Part shown: piece after piece, positions 18,243 through 26,472 of the stretch
Layout of the letters: the number at the start of each line of letters is the position of its first letter
How positions within the stretch are numbered: the first letter of the stretch is position 1
Assembly: GCA_963798745.1 (NCBI GenBank)
Contig: CAWCUF010000002.1
Span: forward strand, 248,001 to 312,000
Length of the DNA stretch: 64,000 bases
Reading direction: 5' to 3'
Source of the DNA: Prado023 sp963798745
GTDB taxonomy: Bacteria > Actinomycetota > Actinomycetes > S36-B12 > CAIYMF01
Program-made: the position numbers and the translations under genes
The notes under the pieces: generated by a model
Seen by the model: only the letters and a program-made list of their open reading frames with translations
Database searches by the model: none
What the model was told of the DNA's origin: nothing

Positions 18243-19852
18243 TCCAGCGGCGGGCTCGGATGGTCGGGGACTGTGAATCCGGCGGGGGTGCGCCATCGCC
18301 AGGCCGGGGGTCCCGAGGAGCTCACTCCCGGCGCGGCGTCCGGGTGCCCGGTTGGCTTGAGGTCCCAACCCGCGTGCGTCTTGAGCACGTGATGACGCCG
18401 GCACAACGGTCCGAGGTTCGCCGCTGTGGTCGCACCAGCGGGGTAGGCCACCGTGTGGTCGAGGTCGCAGCGCAGCGACGGCGTGCGGCAACCGGGCATC
18501 CGGCAGTACTGCTCACGCGCCCGGACGGCCCGAGCCAGTGCGCTGCTCGGCACGTAACCCCGCGTACCGGTGGCCACCACGGCCCCGCTCGCATCCGTGA
18601 CCCAGGCTCGCCACCTGCCGTCGGCGGCGAGTTCCCGTGCCATCTCGGCGGGGATCGGGCCCAGGCCCGCAACCTCGGCGGGATCCTGGGCCAGCCTCAG
18701 CAAGGTCTCCAACGAGACGACGACCTGGATCTCCGGGCGGGCTGACGAGCGGCCCTCGGGGCTCTCGACATCGCGGCCCCTGGGCGTCGCGCCAGCGCTC
18801 AGGGCAGGCGTGTGAGCGGGCGTGCCCAACAGGAGATCCACGAGCACGTCGGCTCGGAGCTGATCACTCGTGCGCCCGCCGTCGTGGGCCTTCAGGCCGC
18901 GGGCCAGCGCGGCCAGCCGCAACTGGATGCGATGGGCGTCGGTCTCGTCGAGATCGGCGACCAGGGACGACATCCCGAACTTGTCCGGAAACACCCGCAC
19001 CCTGCGGCGGGAGAATGCCCGCTCGCGTGTGGGCCGATCCGAGTCCGGGCAGAGCCGCCGTCGCGCCATCCGGGCTGCCCTGCCCACCTCGGCCGACGTC
19101 CAGGCGCGACGGCCTGAGGATAGTCGCTGGCGAACGCGCAGACAGACGTGGTCCACGACCTGGCGGCGTCGCTCGGGGGTGAGGTCGGCGATCTCCAGCA
19201 CCACCGAGCGCGCGGCCCAGGCCGAGATCGCCGCCGACTGCACCAGAGCCAGCAACGGCGGCTGCGCCACGAGGTCGCGCGCGCTGGCGATCCTGTTGGC
19301 CATCGAGTGCGGGGACGTGCGCAGCGCAAGGGCGAGCTCCTCCCGGGCAGGGTCGGTCAGCTGCTGCCCGGTCTCCGCGCGGAGGTCCAGGACGAGGGGC
19401 TCGGGGCCCGCGGCGTCGACCAGGGCGGTGGCTGAACCCGCCGCCGCCCAAGCGGCGCAGGCCTCCCAGGCCGCCGCCACGACCACCTTGCATGCGCACG
19501 GCCACCCGCTGAGATGCCCCGGAACGGGTAGGCCAGGCAGGGCCTCCCCGGCGTGCGGGCTCGGACACTGACCCCGGCTCTGGACGGAACCGAGAGCGGT
19601 GGCCAGCAGCGGTCCGGCCGGAAGCCAGAGCAGGGCGCGCACCTGATCGCGCAGCGGAGCGTCCCACCAGTCGCGCTCAGTCCAGGCCGGGCGCTCATCG
19701 AGCCACCAGCACCGCATCAGGCGCTCCAGGCGTTCATCAGGATCCCGATCCTGCGCTGCGAATTCGACCGGCCGCTCGCCACCTTCGCCAGCCGCACCCG
19801 GTGCCAGTGGCCCAGCCCTGCCGGTCATCGATGTTGTCAAAGCTTCCCCCAT
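18239..19852 (-). CDS. DUF222/13E12-type protein with C-terminal HNH nuclease domain
   Basis: A 537-aa protein with a long helical DUF222 region and a C-terminal HNH motif: CRMPGCRTPSLRCDLDHTV with the zinc Cys and catalytic DH, then NLGPLCRRHHVLKTH. This is the actinobacterial 13E12 repeat family, probably DNA-cleaving and often multicopy. The ATG at 19852 was chosen for its ribosome site (AAGGGGG). The leader carries a 21-bp tandem duplication of that site and, 45 bp upstream of the start, a LexA-type SOS box, so DNA-damage induction is likely. The frame remains open further upstream but crosses the box and is not coding. Confidence 0.87.
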   Translation of the reverse strand: MGEALTTSMTGRAGPLAPGAAGEGGERPVEFAAQDRDPDERLERLMRCWWLDERPAWTERDWWDAPLRDQVRALLWLPAGPLLATALGSVQSRGQCPSPHAGEALPGLPVPGHLSGWPCACKVVVAAAWEACAAWAAAGSATALVDAAGPEPLVLDLRAETGQQLTDPAREELALALRTSPHSMANRIASARDLVAQPPLLALVQSAAISAWAARSVVLEIADLTPERRRQVVDHVCLRVRQRLSSGRRAWTSAEVGRAARMARRRLCPDSDRPTRERAFSRRRVRVFPDKFGMSSLVADLDETDAHRIQLRLAALARGLKAHDGGRTSDQLRADVLVDLLLGTPAHTPALSAGATPRGRDVESPEGRSSARPEIQVVVSLETLLRLAQDPAEVAGLGPIPAEMARELAADGRWRAWVTDASGAVVATGTRGYVPSSALARAVRAREQYCRMPGCRTPSLRCDLDHTVAYPAGATTAANLGPLCRRHHVLKTHAGWDLKPTGHPDAAPGVSSSGPPAWRWRTPAGFTVPDHPSPPLE

Positions 19853-19894
19853 GCCGCCCCCTTGGCTCACACTGCCGCCCCCTTGGCTCACGCT
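19853..19894 (-). repeat. 21-bp tandem duplication containing the ribosome site
   Basis: Two 21-bp units differing at one base directly precede the DUF222/HNH start. Each contains the AAGGGGG Shine-Dalgarno-like core, so the mRNA carries two ribosome sites, one at normal spacing and one 21 bases further up. Confidence 0.8.
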
Positions 19895-19896
19895 AT

Positions 19897-19912
19897 TCGA
19901 ACATATGTACGA
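19897..19912. promoter_or_regulatory. LexA-type SOS box
   Basis: The sequence TCGAACATATGTACGA matches the actinobacterial SOS box TCGAAC-N4-GTTCGA except for one base in the right half. It lies 45 bp upstream of the DUF222/HNH start, where bound LexA would block transcription. The CDF gene on the other side starts 134 bp away. Confidence 0.75.
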
Positions 19913-20046
19913 CTCTACCACCTCGGATCGCTCGGGGCCGCGCATTCGCGATGAGGCTGTGGAGGACGTCCACGCAGCGGACCTCGCCACCCGGCGCGGG
20001 CGAGCACGGCGACGCGACGCCGGCCGTGGACTGCTTGGATCAGCAC

Positions 20047-20961
20047 ATGAGCATGGACGTGCAGGCCGACAGGGGCGAGGCGCTGGGATTGAAGATCTCC
20101 GCTGCCGCGGCCCTGGCGCTCGCCGCACTCGGGATCGTCTGGGGCCTGGCGGCCGGCTCTCAGGTGATCCTCTTCGACGGCGTGTACGCGATCGTCGGTT
20201 TCGTGCTGTCCTGGTTCGGGCTGCGGGCAGCCGCCCTCGTGGCGGGTGGCCCGACGGAGTCCTACCCGTTCGGGCGCGAGGCGCTGGCCCCGCTGGTGGT
20301 CGCCGCCCAGGCTCTGGTCCTGGCCGGGACGTTCGGCTATGCGGCGCTGGATGCAGTGGGCGTGATCCTGGCCGGCGGAAGCGAGACCGAAGTGGGTTCC
20401 GCCCTGATCTACTCGGTGCTCAGCCTGCTGGGCTCGTTCGTGGTCCTGCGACTGCTCATGGCCAAGCGGGCCGGGTCGGACCTCGTCGCGGCCGAGGCGG
20501 ACCAGTGGCGGGCCGGCGTGGTGCTGGGCGTGGCGCTCGTGATCGGCTTCGGGGTCGCTGTGGCGCTGCAGAACACCTCCTGGTCGCACCTGGCTCCCTT
20601 CATCGACCCGGTCCTGGTCCTGGTCGCGGCCGCGTTGATCCTGCCCACCCCGGTGCGGATGCTGCGGCAGGCGTTTCGCGAGTTGCTCGAGGGGGTGCCC
20701 GACGGCTCCGTCACCGAACCGATCCGTTCGGCCGTCCACGAGGTCCGTGGCCAGTTCGGGCTGCCGGAGCCGACGATCCGCATCGGCAAGTTGGGCCGCA
20801 AGGTCTACATCGAGCTCGACTTCATGGTCCGCGCTGACGACGGGTTCACCCTCGACGATTCCGACCGCGTGCGCCGGGCGCTGATCTCCGCGCTCGCCCA
20901 GCCGGGACGGCTGCTCTGGGTGAACGTGGAACTGCACACCGACCCTGGCTGGGACACCTGA
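20047..20961 (+). CDS. Cation diffusion facilitator family transporter
   Basis: A 304-aa membrane protein with about five to six helices. TM2 carries LFDGVYAIVGFVLSW, and the later metal-site motif is EADQWRAG. The second Asp found in FieF/YiiP TM2 is not at the expected place; the DG-x3-IGF pattern belongs to a recognised CDF subgroup, so this is not necessarily loss of function. A C-terminal cytoplasmic domain follows (RIGKLGRKVYIELDFMV). It would export Zn2+, Fe2+, Co2+ or similar against protons. The ATG at 20047 was taken; another ATG lies six bases on. Confidence 0.87.
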   Translation: MSMDVQADRGEALGLKISAAAALALAALGIVWGLAAGSQVILFDGVYAIVGFVLSWFGLRAAALVAGGPTESYPFGREALAPLVVAAQALVLAGTFGYAALDAVGVILAGGSETEVGSALIYSVLSLLGSFVVLRLLMAKRAGSDLVAAEADQWRAGVVLGVALVIGFGVAVALQNTSWSHLAPFIDPVLVLVAAALILPTPVRMLRQAFRELLEGVPDGSVTEPIRSAVHEVRGQFGLPEPTIRIGKLGRKVYIELDFMVRADDGFTLDDSDRVRRALISALAQPGRLLWVNVELHTDPGWDT

Positions 20962-20986
20962 ACCGCCGCGCCAGGGCGCATTGAAC

Positions 20987-21032
20987 CTCGAGGCCGCCTC
21001 AGTCCTCGAGGCCGCCTCAGTCCTCGAGGCCG
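20987..21032. repeat. 18-bp tandem repeat over the arcA stop codon
   Basis: Units of CTCGAGGCCGCCTCAGTC are repeated twice, followed by a partial third copy that merges into the arcA coding end. The repeat duplicates the last codons of arcA plus its stop, so it trails the gene as untranslated copies. Confidence 0.85.
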
Positions 21033-22258
21033 TCGCGGATGATCGGGCAGGTCATGCAGTGCCCGCCGCCGCGTCCCCGACCGAGCTCAGCACCGACGAT
21101 CTCGATCACCTCGATGCCCTGTTCGCGCAGCAGCGCGTTGGCGTAGGTGTTGCGGTCATAGGCGTAGACCACTCCGGGGGACACCGCCACCAGGTTGGCG
21201 CCACTGTCCCACTGCGTGCGCTCGCGCACGTAGTCGTTGCCGCCGGTCTCGACGACCCGCAGCTTCGGCAGGCGCAGCGCGCCGGCCACGACCTCCAGGA
21301 AGGGCTTGTTCTCCTTGCGCAGCTCCAGGCCTGCGGAGTTGCCCGCCGGGTAGTAGGAGAAGGCGTCGATGCTGTGCACGATGTCCGGGTAGACCAGCAC
21401 GCAGTCGCGGTCGGCGAAGGTGAAAACGGTGTCCAGATGCATCGACGCCCGGGACTTGGGCAGGGCCGCGACCACCACGCGGTCGACCGCCCCGGCATCG
21501 AACAGGGCCCGGGCCACCTGGCTGATCCCCTGTCGCGAGGTACGTTCGCTCATGCCGATCAGCACCGTCCGGTTGCCGATCGGCATCACGTCCCCGCCCT
21601 CGACGGTGGCCATGCCCCAGTACTGCGTCGGGTCGCCCCACCAGACGTTGACCCGTCCGGCGAAGTCCGGATGGAACTGGTAGATCGCGGTGGCCAGCAC
21701 GGTCTCCTCATGCCGCGCGGGCCAGAACAACGGGTTGAGCGTGACCCCGCCGTAGATCCAGCACGTGGTGTCGCGGGTGTAGAGGGTGTTCGGCAGCGGC
21801 GGGAGCAGGTACTCGTTGACCCCGGCGGCGTCGCGGACCAGGCGGATCATGTCCCCGCCGTGGGTCTCGGGGAACTCGAAGGTGGACAACCCGCCGATCA
21901 GGGTCTCGGCCAGCTCCCGATCGGCCAGCCCATTGAGGTAGGAGCGGACCTCGTCGACCAACCCGACGCCGACCTGGTTCGGCACGATCTGCTGGTCCAG
22001 GATCCACGCCCGCGCCGCGGGCAGCGCCAGCGTCTGGGTGAGCAGGTCGTGCATCTCCAGCACGTCGACGCCACGGTCGGTCAGGCTGGTCACGAACTCG
22101 GCGTGGTCGCGCTTGGCGTTCTCCACCCACAGCACGTCGTCGAAGAGCAGGTCGTCGTTGTTCGAGGGGGTCAGGCGCTGATGGGCGCGCCCCGGGGCGC
22201 AGACCAGGACCTTGCGCAGTCGGCCCACCTCCGAGTGGACCCCGAGCTCCAGGCTCAT
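21017..22258 (-). CDS. arcA: Arginine deiminase
   Basis: A 413-aa enzyme that converts arginine to citrulline and ammonia. All family blocks are present: LGVHSEVGRLRKVLVCAPG at the start, PNTLYTRDTTCWI, EGGDVMPIG, MHLDTVFTFAD with the catalytic His, and the nucleophile Cys in GGGHCMTCPI ten residues before the end. No ornithine carbamoyltransferase, carbamate kinase or antiporter gene is nearby, so the usual arc operon is absent here. Stand-alone ADI may serve acid resistance or nitrogen supply. The start is 22258; the gap to the divergent aldehyde dehydrogenase is 374 bp. Confidence 0.95.
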   Translation of the reverse strand: MSLELGVHSEVGRLRKVLVCAPGRAHQRLTPSNNDDLLFDDVLWVENAKRDHAEFVTSLTDRGVDVLEMHDLLTQTLALPAARAWILDQQIVPNQVGVGLVDEVRSYLNGLADRELAETLIGGLSTFEFPETHGGDMIRLVRDAAGVNEYLLPPLPNTLYTRDTTCWIYGGVTLNPLFWPARHEETVLATAIYQFHPDFAGRVNVWWGDPTQYWGMATVEGGDVMPIGNRTVLIGMSERTSRQGISQVARALFDAGAVDRVVVAALPKSRASMHLDTVFTFADRDCVLVYPDIVHSIDAFSYYPAGNSAGLELRKENKPFLEVVAGALRLPKLRVVETGGNDYVRERTQWDSGANLVAVSPGVVYAYDRNTYANALLREQGIEVIEIVGAELGRGRGGGHCMTCPIIRDGLED

Positions 22259-22632
22259 GGTCGCGCCCGCAGTGCTGAGGCTGACGTCGGTGCCGATTCA
22301 GTGCGCCGGTGAGCCGCCCCCGCGGTTGCGCTCAGTGTCGGCAGCGGGTGACCCTGCGCGTCGAGGCGAATCATGGGCCTACGCTAGCGATGCACCCGGC
22401 CATGGTGGGCGGTGGGCGGGCTGTGCCCCCGCTGTGCTGCCACGGCTGCGTCCAGGCCGCTGCCCGACGAGCTGGCCGGCCCCGTCCTGCCCTGACCGTC
22501 GCGCGCGGGAGGAGGCGTGCTCAACCGGCCAGTGCGAACCTGCGGTGCTACGTTCGTGTGACGCACGTCCCGCTCTGGCCGCCTCGATCTCTGCCGCGCG
22601 AAGCGGTCGCCAACTCACGCGATGGAGGCACC
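22259..22632. other. 374-bp divergent control region between arcA and the aldehyde dehydrogenase gene
   Basis: It separates two divergent genes and must hold both promoters. The open frames here lack coding character. I see no clear dyad operator; TGCGGTGCTACGTTCG near 22541-22556 is a possible minus-10 region for the aldehyde dehydrogenase, weak by eye. Confidence 0.4.
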
Positions 22633-24159
22633 ATGGGAACTGTCTATGCACCGCCCGGGCAACCGGACAGCCTGGTCACGGTCAAGGAGCGCTACGACAA
22701 CTTCATCGGGGGGACCTGGGTCGCCCCGGTGAAGGGCAAGTACATGCCCAACATCAGCCCGGTCACCGGCCAGCCGTTCTGCGAGGTGGCCAAGTCCACC
22801 GCCGACGACGTGGAGCTGGCCCTCGACGCCGCGCACGCCGCCAAGGACGCGTGGGGTGAGACGTCCCTGGCAGGTCGCGCAGTGGTGCTCAACGCCATCG
22901 CCGATGCGATCGAGGCCAACCTGGAGATGCTCGCGGTGGCCGAGACGTGGGAGAACGGCAAGCCGGTGCGCGAGACGCTCAACGCCGACCTTCCGCTGGC
23001 TGTCGACCACTTCCGCTACTTCGCCGGGGCGACTCGCGCGATGGAGGGCTCCTCGACCGAGATCGACAAGGACACGATCGCCTACCACTTCCACGAGCCG
23101 CTGGGCGTGGTCGGGCAGATCATCCCGTTCAACTTCCCGATCCTGATGGCGGCCTGGAAGATGGCCCCCGCGCTGGCCGCGGGCAACTGCACGGTGCTCA
23201 AGCCGGCCTCGCCCACACCTTGGTCGATCCTGAAGTTCGCCGAGCTGATCACCGACATCGTGCCCCCGGGCGTCATCAACATCATCACCGGCCCCGGCGG
23301 GGAGATCGGCAGGGCCCTGGCGACCAGCCCGCGGATCGCCAAGATCGCATTCACCGGCGAGACCACGACCGGCCGGCTGATCATGCAGTACGCGGCGCAG
23401 AACCTGATCCCGTCCACCACCGAGCTGGGCGGGAAGTCGCCCAACATCTTCTTCGCCGATGTGATGGACGCCGACGACGCCTACCTGGACAAGGCGATCG
23501 AGGGCCTGGTGCTCTACGCGTTAAACAAGGGCGAGGTGTGCACGTGCCCGTCGCGCGCGTTGATCCAGGAGTCGATCTACGAGGAGTTCATGGCCCGCTG
23601 CCTGGAGCGGATCCGCGCGATCAAGCAGGGCAACCCGTTGGACACCGACACGATGCTTGGCCCACAGGTGTCCAAGCAGCAGTTGGAGAAGATCACCGGC
23701 TACGTCGACGTCGGTGCGCAGGAGGGGGCCGACTGCCTCATCGGCGGCAACCGCAACGTGCTCGACGGGGACCTGGCCGAGGGCTACTACTTCGAGCCGA
23801 CCGTCCTCAAGGGCGAGAACGACATGCGGGTCTTCCAGGAGGAGATCTTCGGACCAGTGCTGGCGGTGACGACGTTCACCGACGAGGCGGATGCGCTGCG
23901 GATCGCCAACGACACCCTGTACGGCCTGGGTGCCGGGGTGTGGACCCGCAACGGCAACCTCGCCTACCGGATGGGCCGGGCGATCAAGGCCGGCCGGGTG
24001 TGGACCAACTGCTACCACCTGTACCCCGCGGGTGCTGCGTTCGGCGGCTACAAGATCTCGGGTGTGGGCCGCGAGAACCACCAGATGATGCTCGAGCACT
24101 ACACGCAGACCAAGAACCTGCTCGTCAGCTACAGCCCTGACGCGCTCGGGTTCTTCTGA
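22633..24159 (+). CDS. NAD+-dependent aldehyde dehydrogenase (ExaC/AldA-type)
   Basis: A 508-aa aldehyde dehydrogenase: IIPFNFPILMAAWKMAPALA, general-base Glu in TELGGKSPNIFF, and nucleophile Cys303 in NKGEVCTCPSR. The C-terminal block GGYKISGVGRENHQMMLEHY matches the acetaldehyde/chloroacetaldehyde dehydrogenase branch. GGAGG precedes the ATG at 22633. A rare TTA leucine codon (codon 297, at 23521) sits just before the catalytic Cys block. The DUF779 gene follows six bases after the stop, a pairing typical of this branch. Confidence 0.95.
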   Translation: MGTVYAPPGQPDSLVTVKERYDNFIGGTWVAPVKGKYMPNISPVTGQPFCEVAKSTADDVELALDAAHAAKDAWGETSLAGRAVVLNAIADAIEANLEMLAVAETWENGKPVRETLNADLPLAVDHFRYFAGATRAMEGSSTEIDKDTIAYHFHEPLGVVGQIIPFNFPILMAAWKMAPALAAGNCTVLKPASPTPWSILKFAELITDIVPPGVINIITGPGGEIGRALATSPRIAKIAFTGETTTGRLIMQYAAQNLIPSTTELGGKSPNIFFADVMDADDAYLDKAIEGLVLYALNKGEVCTCPSRALIQESIYEEFMARCLERIRAIKQGNPLDTDTMLGPQVSKQQLEKITGYVDVGAQEGADCLIGGNRNVLDGDLAEGYYFEPTVLKGENDMRVFQEEIFGPVLAVTTFTDEADALRIANDTLYGLGAGVWTRNGNLAYRMGRAIKAGRVWTNCYHLYPAGAAFGGYKISGVGRENHQMMLEHYTQTKNLLVSYSPDALGFF

Positions 24160-24165
24160 TCGGCG

Positions 24166-24555
24166 ATGAGCATGGACGAGGTGGTCGGCGAGCCCGGGGT
24201 CGTGGCCGAACCGGCTGCACTGGACGCGATTGCCAGCCTCGTGGCCGAGCGCGGCCCGGTGATGTTCTTCCAGTCGGGGGGCTGCTGTGACGGCAGCCTC
24301 CCGATGTGCTTCGAGGACGGCGAGTTCCTCGTCGGTGACCACGATGTGCTGCTCGGGCACGTCGGTGGCGCGCCGTTCTACATCGACGGTCGCCAGTACG
24401 AGGTCTGGAAGCACACGCAGTTGATCCTCGCGCTCGGCGAGGGGGAGCCCGAAGGGTTCTCGCTGGCTGCCGGCGACGACCTGCACTTCATCACCAAGTC
24501 CCGCGTGTGCCTGCCCGGCGAACTGGCAGACCCCCGCGCCGCACCGCCCGGTTGA
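24166..24555 (+). CDS. DUF779 protein, aldehyde dehydrogenase partner
   Basis: A 129-aa cytoplasmic protein with a conserved Cys pair in FFQSGGCCDGS and HFITKSRVCLPGE near the end. DUF779 proteins are recurrently encoded next to acetaldehyde-type dehydrogenases; their role is unproven. It starts six bases after the aldehyde dehydrogenase stop and is surely in the same transcript. A strong hairpin follows 14 bp after its stop. Confidence 0.87.
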   Translation: MSMDEVVGEPGVVAEPAALDAIASLVAERGPVMFFQSGGCCDGSLPMCFEDGEFLVGDHDVLLGHVGGAPFYIDGRQYEVWKHTQLILALGEGEPEGFSLAAGDDLHFITKSRVCLPGELADPRAAPPG

Positions 24556-24569
24556 GGCGGGAAGTCCTG

Positions 24570-24622
24570 CGTTGGTGTGCACGGAATCGACCTCTCAGTT
24601 GTCCATTCCGTGCACACCAACG
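24570..24622. terminator. Perfect 18-bp inverted repeat (17-base loop), terminator or operator-like
   Basis: The arms CGTTGGTGTGCACGGAAT and its exact complement flank a 17-base loop. The element lies just behind the DUF779 stop. There is no T-run on either side, so a factor-independent terminator is not proven. The length and perfection of the arms would also suit a transposon-like palindromic repeat or protein-binding site. Confidence 0.6.
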
Positions 24623-24663
24623 TGCAGGTGGCCAGCGGTTGCGACCCAGCCGCTCGTGGCTGG

Positions 24664-24945
24664 TCACCAGTCGCCGTTGGCCAGGGGCACATAGAAGTCA
24701 CCCCGGGCGTGTTCGCCGTTGACCCGCAGCGGGCCCGCCAGGCCGATCGGCACCTGCGCCACGCCCGTGAAGTTCTCGATGTTGCCTGGCAGCGTGGCGG
24801 GGTCCAAGGGAGTAGGTGCCGACGTGCGCCAGGTCCGCCCCCGGACGCCTCGGTCACGAATCGTCGGCGCCGGGCGGCCATCGGCTCGGGTGTAGCCGTT
24901 GGCACGGTCCCGGGGGACGGGGTCCGCAGGAGTGGAGGCGTTCAA
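24664..24945 (-). pseudogene. Remnant of HMG-CoA reductase N-terminal region
   Basis: Reading leftwards, family-like segments appear in successive frames: PVPRDRANGYT, then MAARRRRFVTEA, then ADLAHVGTYSL, then DPATLPGNIENF and VPIGLAGPLRVNGEHA in the first frame again. After FYVPLA the similarity stops and a stop codon follows (24664). Block order and wording fit HMG-CoA reductase, the mevalonate-pathway enzyme, but with three frame changes and no catalytic domain. The rest of the gene is missing. It cannot make a functional enzyme. Confidence 0.72.
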
Positions 24946-25090
24946 GTGCCGCTTCGTTCGTTGAGGAGGTAGGGGTACCGCCCGCTGCGTCCATCCGGGC
25001 CCAGTGTGTCGCATCGCGGCGGTGCGCCCGGGCTGGCAAGTGCCCGGGTCCCGTGGAGGCCGCGGCGGGGGCGCTTGTAACGTCCGGGGC

Positions 25091-26164
25091 ATGACTGCGC
25101 TCAGGTTCTCCGGTCCGGTGCTGCCCGAGGGCGAGGCCCGCGAGGTGTTCGTGGTGGCCGGCCGGATCACCTACGAACGGCCGCTGGGGGCGCGGACAGT
25201 CGCCGAGGGCTGGATCGTGCCGGGACTGGTCGACGCGCATTGTCACCTCGGCCTCGACGATGGCGGCGCGGTGTCCGATGAAGAGGCCCAAGCGCAGGCG
25301 ATCCTCGACCGGGACGGGGGCGCCCTGCTGATCCGCGACTGCGGGTCGCCGCTAGACACCGCGTGGATGCAGGAGCGCGAGGACCTGCCCCGGTTGATCC
25401 GGGCCGGGCGGCACATCGCCCGGACCAGGCGCTACATCCGCAACTACGCCCATGAGGTCGAGCCCGACGAGCTGGCGGCGTACACGGCCCGGGAGGCCCA
25501 GCGCGGCGACGGTTGGGTGAAGCTGGTCGGCGACTGGATCTCGCGGGAGTCCGGCGATCTGGCGCCGTCGTTCCCCGCGCAGGCCTTCGCGCAGGCGATT
25601 GCGGCTGCGCACGAGAACGACGCGAAGGTCACCGCGCACTGCTTCGGGCACGACGTGCTGCCGGGGCTGCTCGAGGCCGGTATCGACTGCATCGAGCACG
25701 GCACCGGACTGACCGAGGACCTCATCGACACGATGGTCGCCCGCGGGGTCGCGCTGGTGCCGACGGTGATGCAACTGGACAAGTTCCCGGGGTACGCCGC
25801 TGCCGGCCAGGACAAGTTCCCCGACTACGCCGCGACGATGACCGATCTGCACGCGCGTCGGCGGGCCACGCTGATGGCCGCCCACGACGCGGGCGTGGCC
25901 ATGTACGCGGGCACCGACGGCGGCGGTGCGGCCCGGCACGGCAACATCGCCGGCGAGGTGCTCGCGATGGCCGAGCTCGGCATGTCCGCGGAGTACGCGC
26001 TGGGTGCGGCCTCCTGGCGGGCGCGGTCGTGGCTGGGCTGGAACGCCGGCCTGGCCGAGGGCGACCCCGCCGACTTCGTCGTGTACGACGCCCACCCGTT
26101 GACCGACCTGAGCGTGCTGCACCGGCCCGCGCGGGTGGTGCTGCGCGGACGCGTGGTCGCCTGA
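25091..26164 (+). CDS. Amidohydrolase family protein
   Basis: A 357-aa metal-dependent hydrolase of the imidazolonepropionase/prolidase-like type: DAHCHLG (metal HxH), KLVGDW (candidate carbamylated Lys), AHCFGHD and IEHGTGL (metal His), GTDGGG (catalytic Asp), and a closing DPADFVVYDAHPL beta-sandwich segment. The substrate is unknown. The ATG at 25091 lies after a GC-rich leader without a clear ribosome site; the frame is open upstream but that part lacks family similarity. Confidence 0.88.
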   Translation: MTALRFSGPVLPEGEAREVFVVAGRITYERPLGARTVAEGWIVPGLVDAHCHLGLDDGGAVSDEEAQAQAILDRDGGALLIRDCGSPLDTAWMQEREDLPRLIRAGRHIARTRRYIRNYAHEVEPDELAAYTAREAQRGDGWVKLVGDWISRESGDLAPSFPAQAFAQAIAAAHENDAKVTAHCFGHDVLPGLLEAGIDCIEHGTGLTEDLIDTMVARGVALVPTVMQLDKFPGYAAAGQDKFPDYAATMTDLHARRRATLMAAHDAGVAMYAGTDGGGAARHGNIAGEVLAMAELGMSAEYALGAASWRARSWLGWNAGLAEGDPADFVVYDAHPLTDLSVLHRPARVVLRGRVVA

Positions 26165-26167
26165 CTG

Positions 26168-26305
26168 TCCGGCGAGGCCGGGCCGCCGGTTGGCTGCCTG
26201 GCCGCTCTGGACGTCGCGCTCGACGCCTGGCAGTCGAGTGACGGCGCGGCGCGCCTGGATGACCTCATCCGCGAAGCCATCGACGCCGTGGTGTTCCAGA
26301 GCTGA
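26168..26305 (+). pseudogene. Possible C-terminal scrap of a regulator (TetR-like)
   Basis: The frame ending at the TGA at 26303-26305 reads LDVALDAWQSSDGAARLDDL and IREAIDAVVFQS, reminiscent of TetR-family C-termini. There is no start, no HTH and nothing recognisable upstream. This is a weak call. Confidence 0.25.
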
Positions 26306-26313
26306 CGCCCGGC

Positions 26314-26430
26314 GACTCAGGCTTCCGGGAGGGCTTGGAGGTCTTGGCTGGTCAGCGGCACCCGATGAGCGCGCCCGCATGGATCGCTCGGGCGAACAGG
26401 TCGTGGTCCTGCCGGGACGAGAATCCGGCG
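26314..26430 (-). pseudogene. Second, degenerate copy of a SNF2 helicase C-terminus
   Basis: The minus strand reads DHDLFARAIHAGALIG in one frame and PLTSQDLQALPEA-stop in another. This lines up with the end of the intact helicase just upstream on the same strand, KRDLFARVVDEGGLLGAPLS, so it is a frameshifted end of a paralogous SNF2 gene left behind by duplication or recombination. Confidence 0.6.
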
Positions 26431-26472
26431 AGAGCAACGAGGCAAGTTGGGGGGCTCGTCTTGGGCGCCGGC

